Below are positions 52,621-62,879 of a stretch of DNA of 64,000 nt, in pieces. A program made the translations under genes and the position numbers. Source of the stretch: Piezodorus guildinii (Eukaryota > Arthropoda > Insecta > Hemiptera > Pentatomidae); contig CM041294.1 of the NCBI GenBank assembly GCA_023052935.1, positions 86,536,616-86,600,615 on the forward strand. The letters run 5' to 3'. Numbering within the stretch: position 1 is the stretch's first letter; every line of letters begins with the position of its first letter. A model generated the notes under the pieces. That model saw only the letters and a program-made list of their open reading frames with translations. It made no database searches and was not told the origin of the DNA.

Positions 52621-54130
52621 TGGTCAATTAGTAAAATGCAATATCTAAAAACGAGAATTTTTTTTAGAGAGAAAGTGAGAAAATCTACGAGTTAATAAGT
52701 AGTTTATATGCTTCGGTGGCAATTTCCATCACATGTTATACCGATCGTGCATGATGTGCAGGAAACGATTATAAAAAAAAAAAAAAAACTAAAAGGAAGT
52801 TGTTAATTGGTGGTATGCAGAAATTACGCCTCGAGTTAAATACTGGAAAAACTAAATACAGTGTCTGTAGTGAAACTGGCGGCGAAGTAATGACTTAATT
52901 GCTAAAGAACTAACAATAAGATGTGTTTTTTTCATAGTAGATGGTAATCAGATGTTCTCAATGGTACGTCAGTAAACGAAAATGCTACCGAGACTACTTC
53001 TTCATTCATTTAACATCAATTTATGCTCCTGTAGCTAATCGGGCGATGCTAGAGTGAGATTCCTAAATTTTACCTATCCAGATTAAATTGTTATAGGGGG
53101 TCTTTAACAAGTACCTTTTACATTTTATGAACTATTCTCTGTTTTAGAAGATTCATCTATCTTTGAATTTTAAATTTTTTATTATCAGGCTCTATAGAGT
53201 TTGAGTGGGTTAAGCCCGTGCAAAACGGATATGTTAAGGGGAACGGTATAAAAAAACATAGCAATAAGTTGCTTAGGAACTTTCTTCTACTATCTTCAAT
53301 TGCGCATTTAATCACCTTTGGTTACATATAATCACAATTTCTAAACTCTTAATTTTTATATCAATAATAAACTAATAACAAAATTCTGTCGATTATCCCT
53401 CCATACGACGAACAGGATTCGTGTGCCCACTGATCACCAATCCTCTATAGGAGGGTTTATGTATTTCTCAGTGCATACTAAGCATGAATAATCGCCCATT
53501 CTATCTTTTTTCCTTTCAGTGTCAGGGTTACCTTCCTCTTTATTTTTCCTTTAGTTGATTTTGGTGTTTTTCTTTTTTTTTTTTGGGTGTTCGTAAAATA
53601 ATCTCTGGGTGGCTTTTCTTAAATCCAGAAAACCAATCTTCGCCTGCTTTACCATTCTAGAAAGGATGTTTAATTTTGTTTTTTTTTCTGATTAGTCATA
53701 CACGAGCCTTAAAAAATCACATCTAGTTAATCCGTAAAACAAACTGTCTAGTTTTTTCAAATATTCACAAAGGCTTTCTTCTTGGTCATAAAGTAAATAT
53801 TGGGGTAAACCTTCCTAACTTCTTCTTTGAACTTCCAGTTTGAAGGTGTCTGCATATGGTAGTATAAGGGATACCATGCTTTTGGACCGACGATTCGATA
53901 GATTTTTGTTCCTTTTTCACATCATCTATGGCTTTTTGTAGTGAGTTCCCTCTGAAATTTGAGGATAAATTGCAAATTTGTATAGTAACTTTGTATGATA
54001 ATTGGCCTAGAAATATTAAGTACGAACCGCTATAGTCACTAAATCTAAGGTTCTAAATCTTCGGTTGTAAAAGTACAATTTTAATAACTGTATAATAGAA
54101 TCATTAATAAGGATGTTTACAATCTTATTT
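52621..54130. other. Unassigned, mostly AT-rich
   Basis: No frame, RNA gene or repeat recognised with confidence. 53400-53470 and 53750-53960 are slightly more balanced; the latter may be decayed LINE sequence on the minus strand. Confidence 0.3.
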
Positions 54131-54134
54131 CATT

Positions 54135-54260
54135 GGGTCACCGGTGGTGTGGTGGTCAGCAGAACAAGCTCCTCTGCCCATATTACGGGTTCTAGTCCGA
54201 CAGATGACCCTAGGATAATTTAAAGTAGATAAAAAAACCTTGATTATGCCGTCGTAATAA
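54135..54260 (+). repeat. tRNA-derived SINE fragment
   Basis: GTGTGGTGGTCAGCAGAACA (A-box-like) followed at tRNA spacing by ACGGGTTCTAGTCCGAC (B-box-like) and GACCCTAGGATAA. The head differs from S1, so it may be another SINE family. A short GGGTTTAGGGTTAGGGTTG at about 54269-54288 is too short to be called telomeric. Confidence 0.5.
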
Positions 54261-54559
54261 GGGTTTAGGGTTAGGGTTGATGATTAGTCGTTTAACTCCG
54301 TGTTTTTTACGCCATATACTAATTGTTTATTAAACTTATGAGGTATGGATTTTAATTTAACAGCCAGAATATGTTTCCCCTTTATACAATTAATGTTATA
54401 CAGGTAAAGTAATAATGAAGCATTGGCTAGATTCTCCACTCACGTGCTGTATGCTTGAGGATTGTATATAGGTATGAGTGACTTTTGTACATATTTATTG
54501 ATTGTAGGTTATGGTATGGCGTCCTTTGAAGGAAACGTTAAACATTATATATTTAGCCC

Positions 54560-54690
54560 CAATGATGACCCACAATAGGAGTTGAAACGTTTGAACACAT
54601 AGATAAATGTAAGTATTTAGGTTCAATATTAATAAGGAAAAACGAAATCCAGGAGGAAATGAAATACTGATTAAAGGCGGGAAATGCATT
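54560..54690 (+). pseudogene. LINE ORF2 fragment (KYLGS block)
   Basis: It reads GVETFEHIDKCKYLGSILIR then KNEIQEEMKY, a stop and KAGNAFL, the thumb-region block of a non-LTR group different from Jockey. It joins directly to a LINE-B-like tail at about 54690. Confidence 0.6.
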
Positions 54691-55400
54691 CTTATTGTGT
54701 GTTGTACAGCGGTCTTTCAGGGGAGCTCGAAGCAAAACTAAAGCATATTATGAAATTTGCAAATACGATTTGTATTCGGGATCACCAGAGACACACAATA
54801 TAATCCAGTATAAGGTGACTTTATCCTCGTTACAGATGCTAGTATTTCCTAGCTTCCTTCCTCTATCAGGTTATTAGAACTCAGCGTCCCAGCTATATCT
54901 TCCAATCCTTCAATTTTATTCCTCAATTCAGTCCCGTTCTACCAGATTTCCTCTTTCTCACCTCTAGCCTCCTCCTCACCATAATGCTGCCTTTTACAGT
55001 CCTTTCTATCCAAAGCAACCTCTGTTTGGAATTCTATTCCTCCTGAGATCCCTCATGCAAGAACTGCTTCCTCCTTCAAATCGTTCCTTTTTAACCACCT
55101 TCTACTTACCTAGTCAAACAGACTATAACCTCAAACTGCAGATGCTAGAAAATACCAATTTTGTTGTGTTTATATTATTTAATTATAACTGATGAGTGGG
55201 CTATTTCTGTTTCTTATTTTCATTCTAATAGTCTGATTTGTAAATATGTACATATTTTACAACCTTAATTAATTTTTTAGTTTAGCAATTTGCTGTCTAA
55301 AGCCATGTTCATGTTTCAACAATGTTTCGGTCATCAATTCTGTATTTTTATATTATTCTTAAGGAATATAAGTCCCAGGATAATAAAGAAGTTTTTCATT
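54690..55400 (+). mobile_element. LINE-B copy 5, degraded
   Basis: The coding trace SFRGARSKTKAYYEICKYDL corresponds to LEDRLKRIMNIFLRFVFGI, then FLPLSGY, and TSVWNSIPPEIPHARTASSF then KSFLFNHLLLT as the C-terminal block. The 3' end AAGTCCCAGGATAATAAAG lies near 55370-55390, just before the mariner at 55408. Multiple stops. Confidence 0.65.
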
Positions 55401-55407
55401 TCATTTA

Positions 55408-56306
55408 TTGGGTTGATGCAAAATTAATGCAGGTTTTTAGTAGGTATTGTAAATACGCCATATCTTTACTTTAACTATATATATTTAATCAAAATAATTT
55501 CTATCTGAATCAATGCACTTTTGCCAACGTTCAACAAGCTTTCTTATTCCACCAGAAAAAAAATCCGAATCCCTGGACTCAATGAAATCACGAAAAGAAT
55601 TTTCAATGTCGTCCTGGTTTTGAAAAATTTTCTCCCTCAAAAAGTTGTCCAGATGCCTGAAAAAGTGGAAGTCTGTAGGAGAGAGGTCAGGTGAATAAGG
55701 CGGATGTTGGAGAACTTCGTAGCCCAACTCGTGCAGTCGTCGAAGCGTTGGTTGTGCAACGTGTGGTCTGGCGTTATCGTGGAGCAGGATCGGCCCCTTC
55801 CGATTCATCAATGCTGGGCAAAGACGTTGCAATTTTTGAGTTCCGAGTTCCGCCGCCATTTCTCGTGTGGTTTTGGTTGGGTCTTCTTCCACTTTTGACC
55901 TCAGCTGGTCGTTGTCCAGAGCAAGATGACGGCCCCGACCTTCCTTGTCTTCGAGGTCGAAATCTCCTCTGCGAAACTTCTGGAACCAACGCTGCACCGT
56001 GCACTCATTAATAGTCTCCTGACCCCACACTTCATTAATATTACGAGCCGTTTGCGCAGCGCTGCGCTCTAATTTAAATTCGTAAAAATAAATTTGACGA
56101 AAATCGCACTTTGACATTTTCGATTCAAGACCTTTGAACACACTGAACAAAACGATTTTACTAAACAAATTCATGGTGAAAGAGAGGGTATTAGATAAGG
56201 TTTGTTTTGGTATAATAATGATCAATGTTAGGATTAGCTTTGTTTACACAATTGGAATTAAGATATTGCAATAGAGGAAACCTGCATTAATTTTGCATCA
56301 ACCCAA
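55408..56306 (-). mobile_element. Mariner family M1, internally deleted, complete ends
   Basis: Perfect 29-bp terminal inverted repeats (55408-55436, 56278-56306; outer bases TTGGGTTGATGCAAAATTAA), flanked by TA on both sides (55406-55407, 56307-56308), the mariner/Tc1 target. Length is 899 bp instead of the usual ~1.3 kb, because the centre of the transposase is missing. Perfect termini indicate recent mobility, presumably with transposase supplied in trans. Confidence 0.96.
55485..56117 (-). pseudogene. Mariner transposase with internal deletion (DD34D, first Asp lost)
   Basis: Start chosen at the ATG at 56117 (MSKCDFRQIYFYEFKLERSA), giving 210 codons against about 345 in the family; 36 further codons upstream are open but not family-like. 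The N-terminal helix-turn-helix part is intact (TARNINEVWGQETINECTVQ, RWFQKFRRGDFDLEDKEGRG). After TTREMAAELGT it jumps to QKLQRLCPALMNRKGPILLH, removing about 130 residues with the first catalytic Asp. The second Asp (HDNARPH) and third (SPTDFHFF) remain with exactly 34 residues between them. Without the first Asp the protein cannot cut DNA, but it keeps the DNA-binding part and could act as a repressor. That last point is inference. Confidence 0.93.
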
Positions 56307-56339
56307 TATTATCTTGCTTATTCATCAATCTGTACAGCG

Positions 56340-57225
56340 TAAATTTCCTGATAAACAGTTAATTCTAATAATGATGTAAGAGATGAAAACAGCAAAATAT
56401 CTGAGGTATAATTATTTAGCTGACGGGAGAGCTGAGGTTTTGGTTTGTATGTCGACTTGTAATTAAATTGTATTTACTAATCTGGACTAGCTAGGTTTTC
56501 TAATAAACAGTTAATTCTAATAATTATATAATAGATGAAAACAACAAAATATCTGCGGTATAATTATTAAGGTGACGGGAGAACTGAGGTTTTGGTTTTT
56601 ATGTCGAATTGTAACTAAATTGTATTCACTAATCTGGACTGGCTAGGTATTCTAATAAACAGTTAATTCTAATAATTATATAATAGATGAAAACAACAAA
56701 ATATCTGCGGTATTATTTAGCTGACGGGAGAACAGAGGTTTTGGTTTTTATGTCGACCTGTAATTAAATTGAATTCACTAATCTGGACTGGCTAGGTTTT
56801 CTAATAAACAGTTAATTCTAATAATTATATAATAGATGAAAACAACAAAATATCTGCGGTGTAATTATTAAGGTGACGGGAGAACTGAGGTTTTGGTTTT
56901 TATGTCGACTTGTAATTAAATTGTATTCACTAATCTGGACTGGCTAGGTATTCTAATAAACAGTTAATTCTAATAATTATATAATAGATGAAAACAACAA
57001 AATATCTGCGGTATAATTATTTAGCTGACGGGAGAACAGAGGTTTTGGTTTTTATGTCGACTTGTAATTAAATTGTATTCACTAATCTGGACTGGCTAGG
57101 TTTTCTAATGAACAGTTGATTCTAATAATTATATAATAGATGAAAACAACAAAATATTTGCGGTATAATTATTGGGAGAACAGAGGTTTTGGTTTTTATG
57201 TCGACTTGTAATTAAATTGTATTAT
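56340..57225. repeat. Tandem array, about six units of ~152 bp
   Basis: AAACAGTTAATTCTAATAAT recurs starting at 56353, 56505, 56657, 56806, 56958 and (diverged) 57110, giving periods of 152, 152, 149, 152 and 152. Each unit also holds AGATGAAAACAACAAAATAT, CTGACGGGAGAACTGAGGTT and CTAATCTGGACTGGCTAGGT. No ORF. Single extra units occur at about 58385-58545 and 59015-59200. Confidence 0.95.
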
Positions 57226-57510
57226 ATTTACTAAAAAAAAACTACTCATTTATATAACCATTATTAGGCCAATTTGTACATACAGCATTGAGCTATGGGA
57301 TCCCCTAAACCATCAAATTTCTCTCGCATGCAGTTTTTGTAATCTAAAATTCTCTCAGAAAATCTTCAATGCTCGTTACTTTGTTACCAATAAAATTTTA
57401 AATGATGACGTAATATCCCATTAGGTGAAGACTTGGCCCGATATAGATATACCTCTGTTCATTCCGAACTCCCTGCTAACACAAACCTGCTTATTCGCGA
57501 CTTCTCTACT
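57226..57510 (+). pseudogene. LINE-A-type ORF2 C-terminal fragment, copy 1
   Basis: Coding traces: LIYITIIRPIWTYSIELWDP, then FNARYFVTNKILNDDV and DIDIPLFIPNSLLTQTCLF. These match YKTVLKPIWTYGLELWG and APYYVTN.. of LINE-A. Stops are present. It joins a REP-1 fragment at about 57510. Confidence 0.75.
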
Positions 57511-57910
57511 TATTTTCTTAAAAAACGGCTCTAACGCTTTTGATTAAACTCGACATATCAAAGTAAAATTTACTGGGCCTTAATATCATTTATATTTTAT
57601 TCAGGTTGAAATAGTCTAACGGGGCTTTTATATTTTTAAGTTTCTGTTATAAAATAACAATTTTATATGGTTGTATTAATTAAATACTAAAATATATATA
57701 TTTTTCATCGAAACATAATGTAATTCTATAAGCTTTTTACTTTCACTTACCTATATATGAAATATATAGTAAGGGAAAGTATTGCGATCGTGAAAATTGT
57801 TGAATTGCAGTTTTCAACGGAAAAACACCTTTTAGGATCCCCTGTTTTCAACTACCAAGTACCGCAAAAAGGTCTGTGTGTGTGGTAAGTCTAAATTTTA
57901 AAGCTGGAAA
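57505..57910 (-). repeat. REP-1 fragments m and n, minus strand
   Basis: Fragment m: ACGGCTCTAACGCTTTTGAT to TCTAACGGGGCTTTTATA. Fragment n starts with ACTTTCACTTACCTATATAT at 57739 and continues through the AGTAAGGGAAAGTATTGCGA part. The two are out of their normal order, so this is a rearranged copy. The whole 57520-57800 stretch recurs at 60070-60345. Confidence 0.75.
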
Positions 57911-58384
57911 TAAATGTTTGCATATAACAGCTCGCTGACTTTCTACAAAAAATAGGAAAAACCATAATGAGAACTTATCGTCACTATCACGGTATCCAAG
58001 CACGGATCAATCTATTTCTAAGGGATGGTCGAACATTAATGTTTTGTTTTAAGGACCAATGACCTTAAAACTGCGTGACCATATTATTATATGTGATTAT
58101 TATAACTTCTTCTTTGAACGTAAAAACATTTTTCATGCGATTACAGGCCCTGATACATTTAGTTTCTATGTTCCTTTCAGCAATCTTCCGTACACAGTGT
58201 GCCACAAGGATCTTCTTCTATTTTGTGTCCATCAGTGCGGTTATGTAGTCGCTCTCTCCTAAAGTTCTATTTTGAACGGGACTTATGTCTTAGAAACCTA
58301 GTTAATTAGGTATTGGAAACTAAAATTCACTAAAAACCCAAATTACTAAGAAAAGTGTCAGTAATTGGGTAAAGGCATGTTTTC
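57911..58384. other. Unassigned; includes a copy of the 60350-60435 block
   Basis: 58310-58390 (ACTAAAATTCACTAAAAACC .. GGCATGTTTTCGGGTACC) recurs at 60355-60435. The plus frame 58059-58262 has no domain. Confidence 0.4.
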
Positions 58385-58550
58385 GGGTACCTTGTAATTA
58401 AATTGTATTCAATAATCTGGACTGGCTAGGTTTTCTAATAAACAGTTAATTCTAATAATTATATAATAGATGAAAACAACAAAAAATCCGCGGTATTATT
58501 ATTTATCTTACGGGAGAACTGAGGTTATAGTTTTATGTCGACGTAATTAA
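58385..58550. repeat. Single ~152-bp unit
   Basis: One unit of the tandem family at 56340-57225, with CTAATCTGGACTGG-type and AAACAGTTAATTCTAATAAT landmarks (58440). Confidence 0.85.
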
Positions 58551-58559
58551 ATTATATTC

Positions 58560-58990
58560 TATTTACTAAAAAAAAACTACTCATTTATATAACCATTATT
58601 AGGCCAATTTGTACATACAGCATTGAGCTATGGGATCCACTAAACCATCAAATTTCTCTCGCATGCAGTTTTTGTAATCTAAAATACTCTCGGAAAATCT
58701 TCAATGCTCGTTTTTTTGTTACCAATATAATCTTAAATGATGACGTAATATCCCATTAGGTGAAGACTTGGCCCATATAGGTATACCTCTTTTCATTCCA
58801 TACTCCCTGCTAACACAAACCTGCATATTCGCGATTTCTCCTCCTTATCTATTCCTGACAACCCACCGAGGCGACTTGAAAAAAGATGACCGAGGGACCT
58901 TTTATCCTATAGACATTAGACCAATGGGTAGTTTCTTCACAGGACTATCCTGTGTTTTAATTATATATTAATCCTAATCTATATAAATAT
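58560..58990 (+). pseudogene. LINE-A-type ORF2 C-terminal fragment, copy 2
   Basis: Nearly the same as 57226-57510 (AAAACTACTCATTTATATAA, ACATACAGCATTGAGCTATG), but continuing further to PDNPPRRLEK and the PRDLL-type C-terminus, then an AT-rich 3' UTR. The two fragments and their flanking 152-bp units are a local segmental duplication. Confidence 0.8.
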
Positions 58991-59014
58991 TTTTAAAAAA
59001 TAATAAAAAAGTAA

Positions 59015-59204
59015 AAATTTGATTCAATAATCTAGACTGCCTACGTTTTCTAATAAACAGTTAATTCTAATAAGAATAAAAGAGATGAAAACAACAAAAT
59101 TCTGCGTTATTATTCTTCAGCTGACAGGATAACTGAGGTTTTGGTTTTTATATTGCCTTGTAATTAAATTGTATTCACTAATCCGGACTGGCTAGGTTCT
59201 CATT
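59015..59204. repeat. Diverged ~152-bp unit
   Basis: It has AAACAGTTAATTCTAATAAG at about 59056 and CACTAATCCGGACTGGCTAG near 59175, in the unit order. Confidence 0.8.
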
Positions 59205-59700
59205 ATTCCAGACCGAGCAGGCTATACAACCTTATAAAAAGATTTCATCACGAGCTGTCAGCTCCTTAATTGCCTGAAGCCCTGATCCCGAGGTGGAACA
59301 GTAGCGACAGTTGGTAGCACTGCCCCAGGCGCTCCTGAGGAATGCCGACAGCCGACAAATGGCGCATGTTCCCCCTGGAGTTGCTCGAAGGATCAGGACA
59401 AATCGGCTGCCAGGATAAGTAATCTCCGCTCATAGATCTTCGATTATTGTGGAAGCCACGGGGGGCCAACACCGGTAGCGGCCACTAACAAATGGGCGCG
59501 CTCTCTTTAGCCGAACCCGCCTCCCGAGGATTATTCCATCTCCCGAGAGATTAGTTCCTTTCGTAGGATGACGTTTAGATTAATTCCTGAGAAAACATCT
59601 CTATCGCCGTATCTCTCTGAGCGAAGCGACGATCTATCAACGCGTTCTTCGAGACGGCTGTCGAGGTCATGTATCTCCAGTCTCCTCCCTGCTCTCTCAA
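59205..59700. promoter_or_regulatory. GC-rich candidate regulatory or conserved block
   Basis: About 500 bases, clearly GC-richer and without repeats, immediately next to the last tandem unit. It contains GAGCTGTCAGCTCCTTAATT, GGGGGGCCAACACCGGTAGC and CTCCCGAGAGATTAG. No convincing ORF (59266-59472 minus has no domain). The abrupt change suggests old host sequence bounded by repeats. Function unproven. Confidence 0.35.
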
Positions 59701-60069
59701 GCTAAATTGAAACTTAATTAACAGTAATAATTGATTTTTTTAAGTAAGGAAAACTATGTTAAATTGACATATTACACAACTTAGACAGGGCTCTTTACCT
59801 TGTAAGTCCAACATTAGTTTCTGATAAAAAGAAATAAGAGTCTCCCACATACACCTTTCGTCATCATCCCTGTCTTAAAATAGCTATTAGCAAGATGGAT
59901 ACAGGAAGATACCTTAGATCCTGTATATATTAGAAGCGAATTGAAAAGACAGTAAAAAGCAGCAGTAAGTTAGCATGTATAGATTATGCTATATTACAGA
60001 TCTATAATTGTTTTCATTCAGTAATCAGTTATTATAAATACCATGCATTTTGAACCTTGTAACAATTTT
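59701..60069. other. AT-rich DNA without recognised features
   Basis: No frame, RNA gene or repeat recognised until the REP-1 fragment at 60070. Confidence 0.3.
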
Positions 60070-60345
60070 CTAAAAAAACGGCTCTAACGCTTTTGATTAA
60101 ACTCGACAAATCAAAGTAAAATTTACTGGGCCTTAATATCATTTATATTTTATTCAGGTTGAAATAGTCTAACGGGGCTTTTATATTTTTAAGTTTCTTG
60201 TTATAAAATAACAATTTTATATGGTTGTATTATTAAATTTATATATTTTCAACGAAACAGAATGTAATTCTATAAGCTTTTTACTTTCACTTACCTATAT
60301 ATGAAATATATAGTAAGGGAATGTATTGCGATCGTGAAAATTGTT
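60070..60345 (-). repeat. REP-1 fragment o, minus strand
   Basis: Same rearranged order as 57520-57800 (CTAACGCTTTTGATTAAACT .. ACTTTCACTTACCTATATAT at 60283), so it is a duplicate of that segment rather than an independent insertion. It is followed by the 58310-58390-like block at 60355-60435. Confidence 0.75.
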
Positions 60346-60622
60346 GATTAGACATTGGAACTAAAATTCCCTAAAAACCCAAATTACTAAGAAAAGTGTC
60401 AGTAATTGGGTAAAGGCATGTTTTCGGGTACCGTAATCCTAACACCACGAAAGTGATTGTTTTAATAGTTTAATAATTAATTAAATTTAATTAATTAATT
60501 CTAATAATTTACACATAAATCGTCTATTCTCATTACCTAACATCAATATTGGATTGATGAAAAAGAAATCGATTGTAGAAACAAAGAAGAAACGCTGCAA
60601 ATCAATACACAATTTCAAATAA

Positions 60623-60655
<33 letters not shown>

Positions 60656-60846
60656 CTAAGCCCCATGGGAGTTGGGGGTTGAAAATCAGAAATAGAGGAA
60701 GGAATATTGGATCTCTTTTTCTGCATTACATGCATTATAAGAGGGGAGAGAGGATACAAAATTTTCGGTATATGGGAGCGATGGGAGTCACGTCCAGTGA
60801 TGGGGCTCACTAGTCTTTCTGAGTCAGTTAGTCAAGTTATGGTTTC

Positions 60847-62163
60847 TCAGTCTAGTCTGAGGGTCCGTACATAGTCTTGCCAGCGCTGTGGCCGTCCTGT
60901 CGGAGTCAGTGTGTTAAACAGTGGGTTAGTGCAGTACCGGAGACTATCAAAGAATTTGATATGTCTCCGGGAGATGAACTCTGTCACGGTCGGAAGTTCG
61001 AAGGTGTCGTGTATTTGGTCTGTCTTCGTCCTCTGTAGAGAAGTATGCCTCACTATTCGTCTCAGCACTCCATTTTGAAACTGCTGGAGCTTTTTTGCTA
61101 TAGTTGGTGATATATTAGTTAACATCGGTGCTCCGTATAGGAGGGCCGGTCTAATTAATGATTTATATATTAATATTTTCAGGCGGAGGGATAGATTCGG
61201 TGATGTTAGTAAATGATTTAGTCGATAGGACTTGGTCCTAGCCGAGCTAATCTTTTTGAGGCAGTGATTGGACAATTTGAGGTGTCTGTCAAGGGTGATG
61301 CCCAGGTAAACGATCCTATTGGCCGGCTTGTTTTTGATTCCCGCTACCTCGTAGGTCTTCGGTAGACGGCGCTTATTCTTCTGGAAAGAAAAAATAATAC
61401 AGTCGGTCTTCTTGGGATTAACTGTAATATTTAATCTCTCCAGCTTTTTTGTTATCTCATTACAAGCCAACTCCGCCTGATGTAGAGCTGTCTCTGCGTT
61501 CATCGAGCTACTGTAAATCGCAATGTCATCGGCATAGGCCGCTACAGTAGCTGTTTTGTATTTTGCTCCAACAGTTTCAGCTGTGTATATAGAGAATAGT
61601 ACTGGTGATAGCACAGACCCTTGAGGAACTCCGCAGGTGAGGTCGATTTCCTCGGAGAAGGCTCCGCCAACCATCACTTCTATCTTACGCTCCTGGAGAA
61701 ATGAACGCAAGAGGGTGTAGAGCTGCTCCGGAAACTCATTGTCCTGCAGTGTCTTACATAGTAGACTATGGGACACTGAGTCGAACGCCTCCGTGCAGTC
61801 TATTGATATCATTGCAGTGGCGTCATTTTTGAAGGAGCTCTTGCTCACTTCCGCTTGTAGCTTCGCCAGATGGTGATCCGGGCAGAGTCTGGCCTGAAAG
61901 CCGGTCTGTTCCGGTGGGATTAGGGCTACCTCTGAGCAATACGTCTTGAGATAATTAAGGATAATTTTCTCAAAAATTTTGCCCAGGTGTGGAAGCAAGC
62001 TGATCGGCCTGTAGTCGGCTGGCTGGGCTCCATTCTTCGCGGGTTTCAATAGCGGGAAAAGGATAGCTCTTTTCCATGCCTCGGGGAAGTATCTCAGCCT
62101 GAGACAGGAATTGTAGAGGTTAGTCAAATGAGCTAAGCCCCTCCTTGGTAGCTGTTTTAACAA
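60847..62163 (-). pseudogene. LINE-D reverse transcriptase, main part
   Basis: 438 codons open. In order: LKQLPRRGLAHLTNLYNSCL, PADYRPISLLPHLGKIFEKI, the ISIDCTEAFDSVSH block (first catalytic Asp region), LTCGVPQGSVLSPVLFSIYT, AAYADDIAIYSSS (YADD at 61525-61536), VYLGITLDRHLKLSNHCLKK, and a C-terminus LTPTGRPQRWQDYVRTLRLD. The first codon is not a true start: the protein continues from the upstream frame across a frame break. All RT motifs are intact, so the source element was functional recently. Confidence 0.9.
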
Positions 62164-62866
62164 TACAGTCTACAGACATACATACGGGATACATCCCGTC
62201 ATGGCCTGGGGCTCTATTCCCCCTCGAACGACGGAGAATTGCCTTAAGCTGTTTCGGGGACACATACATGTAATTGTTTCCTATTTCTTCAGTTGGAATT
62301 TCAGTGGGGGTCCCTGTTCGTTGTTTTATTTTTCCACAGTAGTGATCCGCAAACTTCTTTGCCTGCTCTTCGTCTGTCAACAATCTGTCTCCATCATGAA
62401 GGACTGTAGAGCTTCGTTTTCTTGTGCTTGACTTTAGTAGCTTCCAGAACTTTTTGTGGTCGCCGTGCGTAGCCCGTAGCTTCTCATGCCACTGTGCAGT
62501 CCGCCATTGTTTCATGAGGTTTCGGATCTGAGTGGTAAGTGAATTTACCACTGTCTTCACCTCATGATCTCTGGTCCTGTACCACTTATTCTTCCACTTA
62601 TTGCGCAAGGCGATAAGTTTCAGAATATGATCTGGCGGAGGGCGCAGAGCTGGCGGAAGTGGCGTGAACTTCGGGATGGCTACGTCGGCGGCATTTTTGA
62701 TAATTTCAGTGAAGGAAATAATATAATCGTCTATTTCTATCTTTGTCCTTAGGGGAGAGACTGTTGACAGTTTGCGATGGACCTGCGCTTTAACAATATT
62801 AGGGTAAAACTGTTTATTAAATTGTAGATAGGCAATTAAGTAATATGAGAAGCAATAAATAATTCA
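62120..62866 (-). pseudogene. LINE-D ORF2 N-terminal linker, frameshifted from the RT part
   Basis: Open on the minus strand from about 62866 and ending at 62120. It reads IEIDDYIISFTEIIKNAADV, RNKWKNKWYRTRDHEVKTVV, HGDHKKFWKLLKSSTRKRSS, then LKAILRRSRGNRAPGHDGM, the usual linker before the RT. After GHDG it departs into MYPVCMSVDCIVKTA, while the expected continuation (LKQLP) is in another frame. About 34 bases lie where roughly 15 are expected, so a small insertion caused the break. The plus frame 62201-62431 is a shadow. Confidence 0.85.
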
Positions 62867-62879
62867 AAGAAAATTGTAT

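Larger units (their letters stand above)
60626..62866 (-). mobile_element. LINE-D: Jockey-group non-LTR retrotransposon, 5' truncated
   Basis: Minus-strand element with a poly-A tail (T-run at 60626-60655 on plus), a short 3' UTR and ORF2 from the linker through the RT to the C-terminus. The frame is broken once, near 62150. Upstream the coding frame is open to about 62866, where a stop precedes it, so the 5' truncation lies near there. No ORF1 or endonuclease is present. A target duplication was not found with certainty. Confidence 0.92.

Noticed and set aside
54269..54288. Telomere-like repeat (GGGTTTAGGGTTAGGG)
   Set aside because: Only two to three short units, so chance is likely, and many insects use TTAGG rather than TTAGGG.
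56340..57225. CRISPR-like array
   Set aside because: Units of ~152 bp are repeated over their whole length with no short repeat plus unique spacer structure, and the context is eukaryotic.
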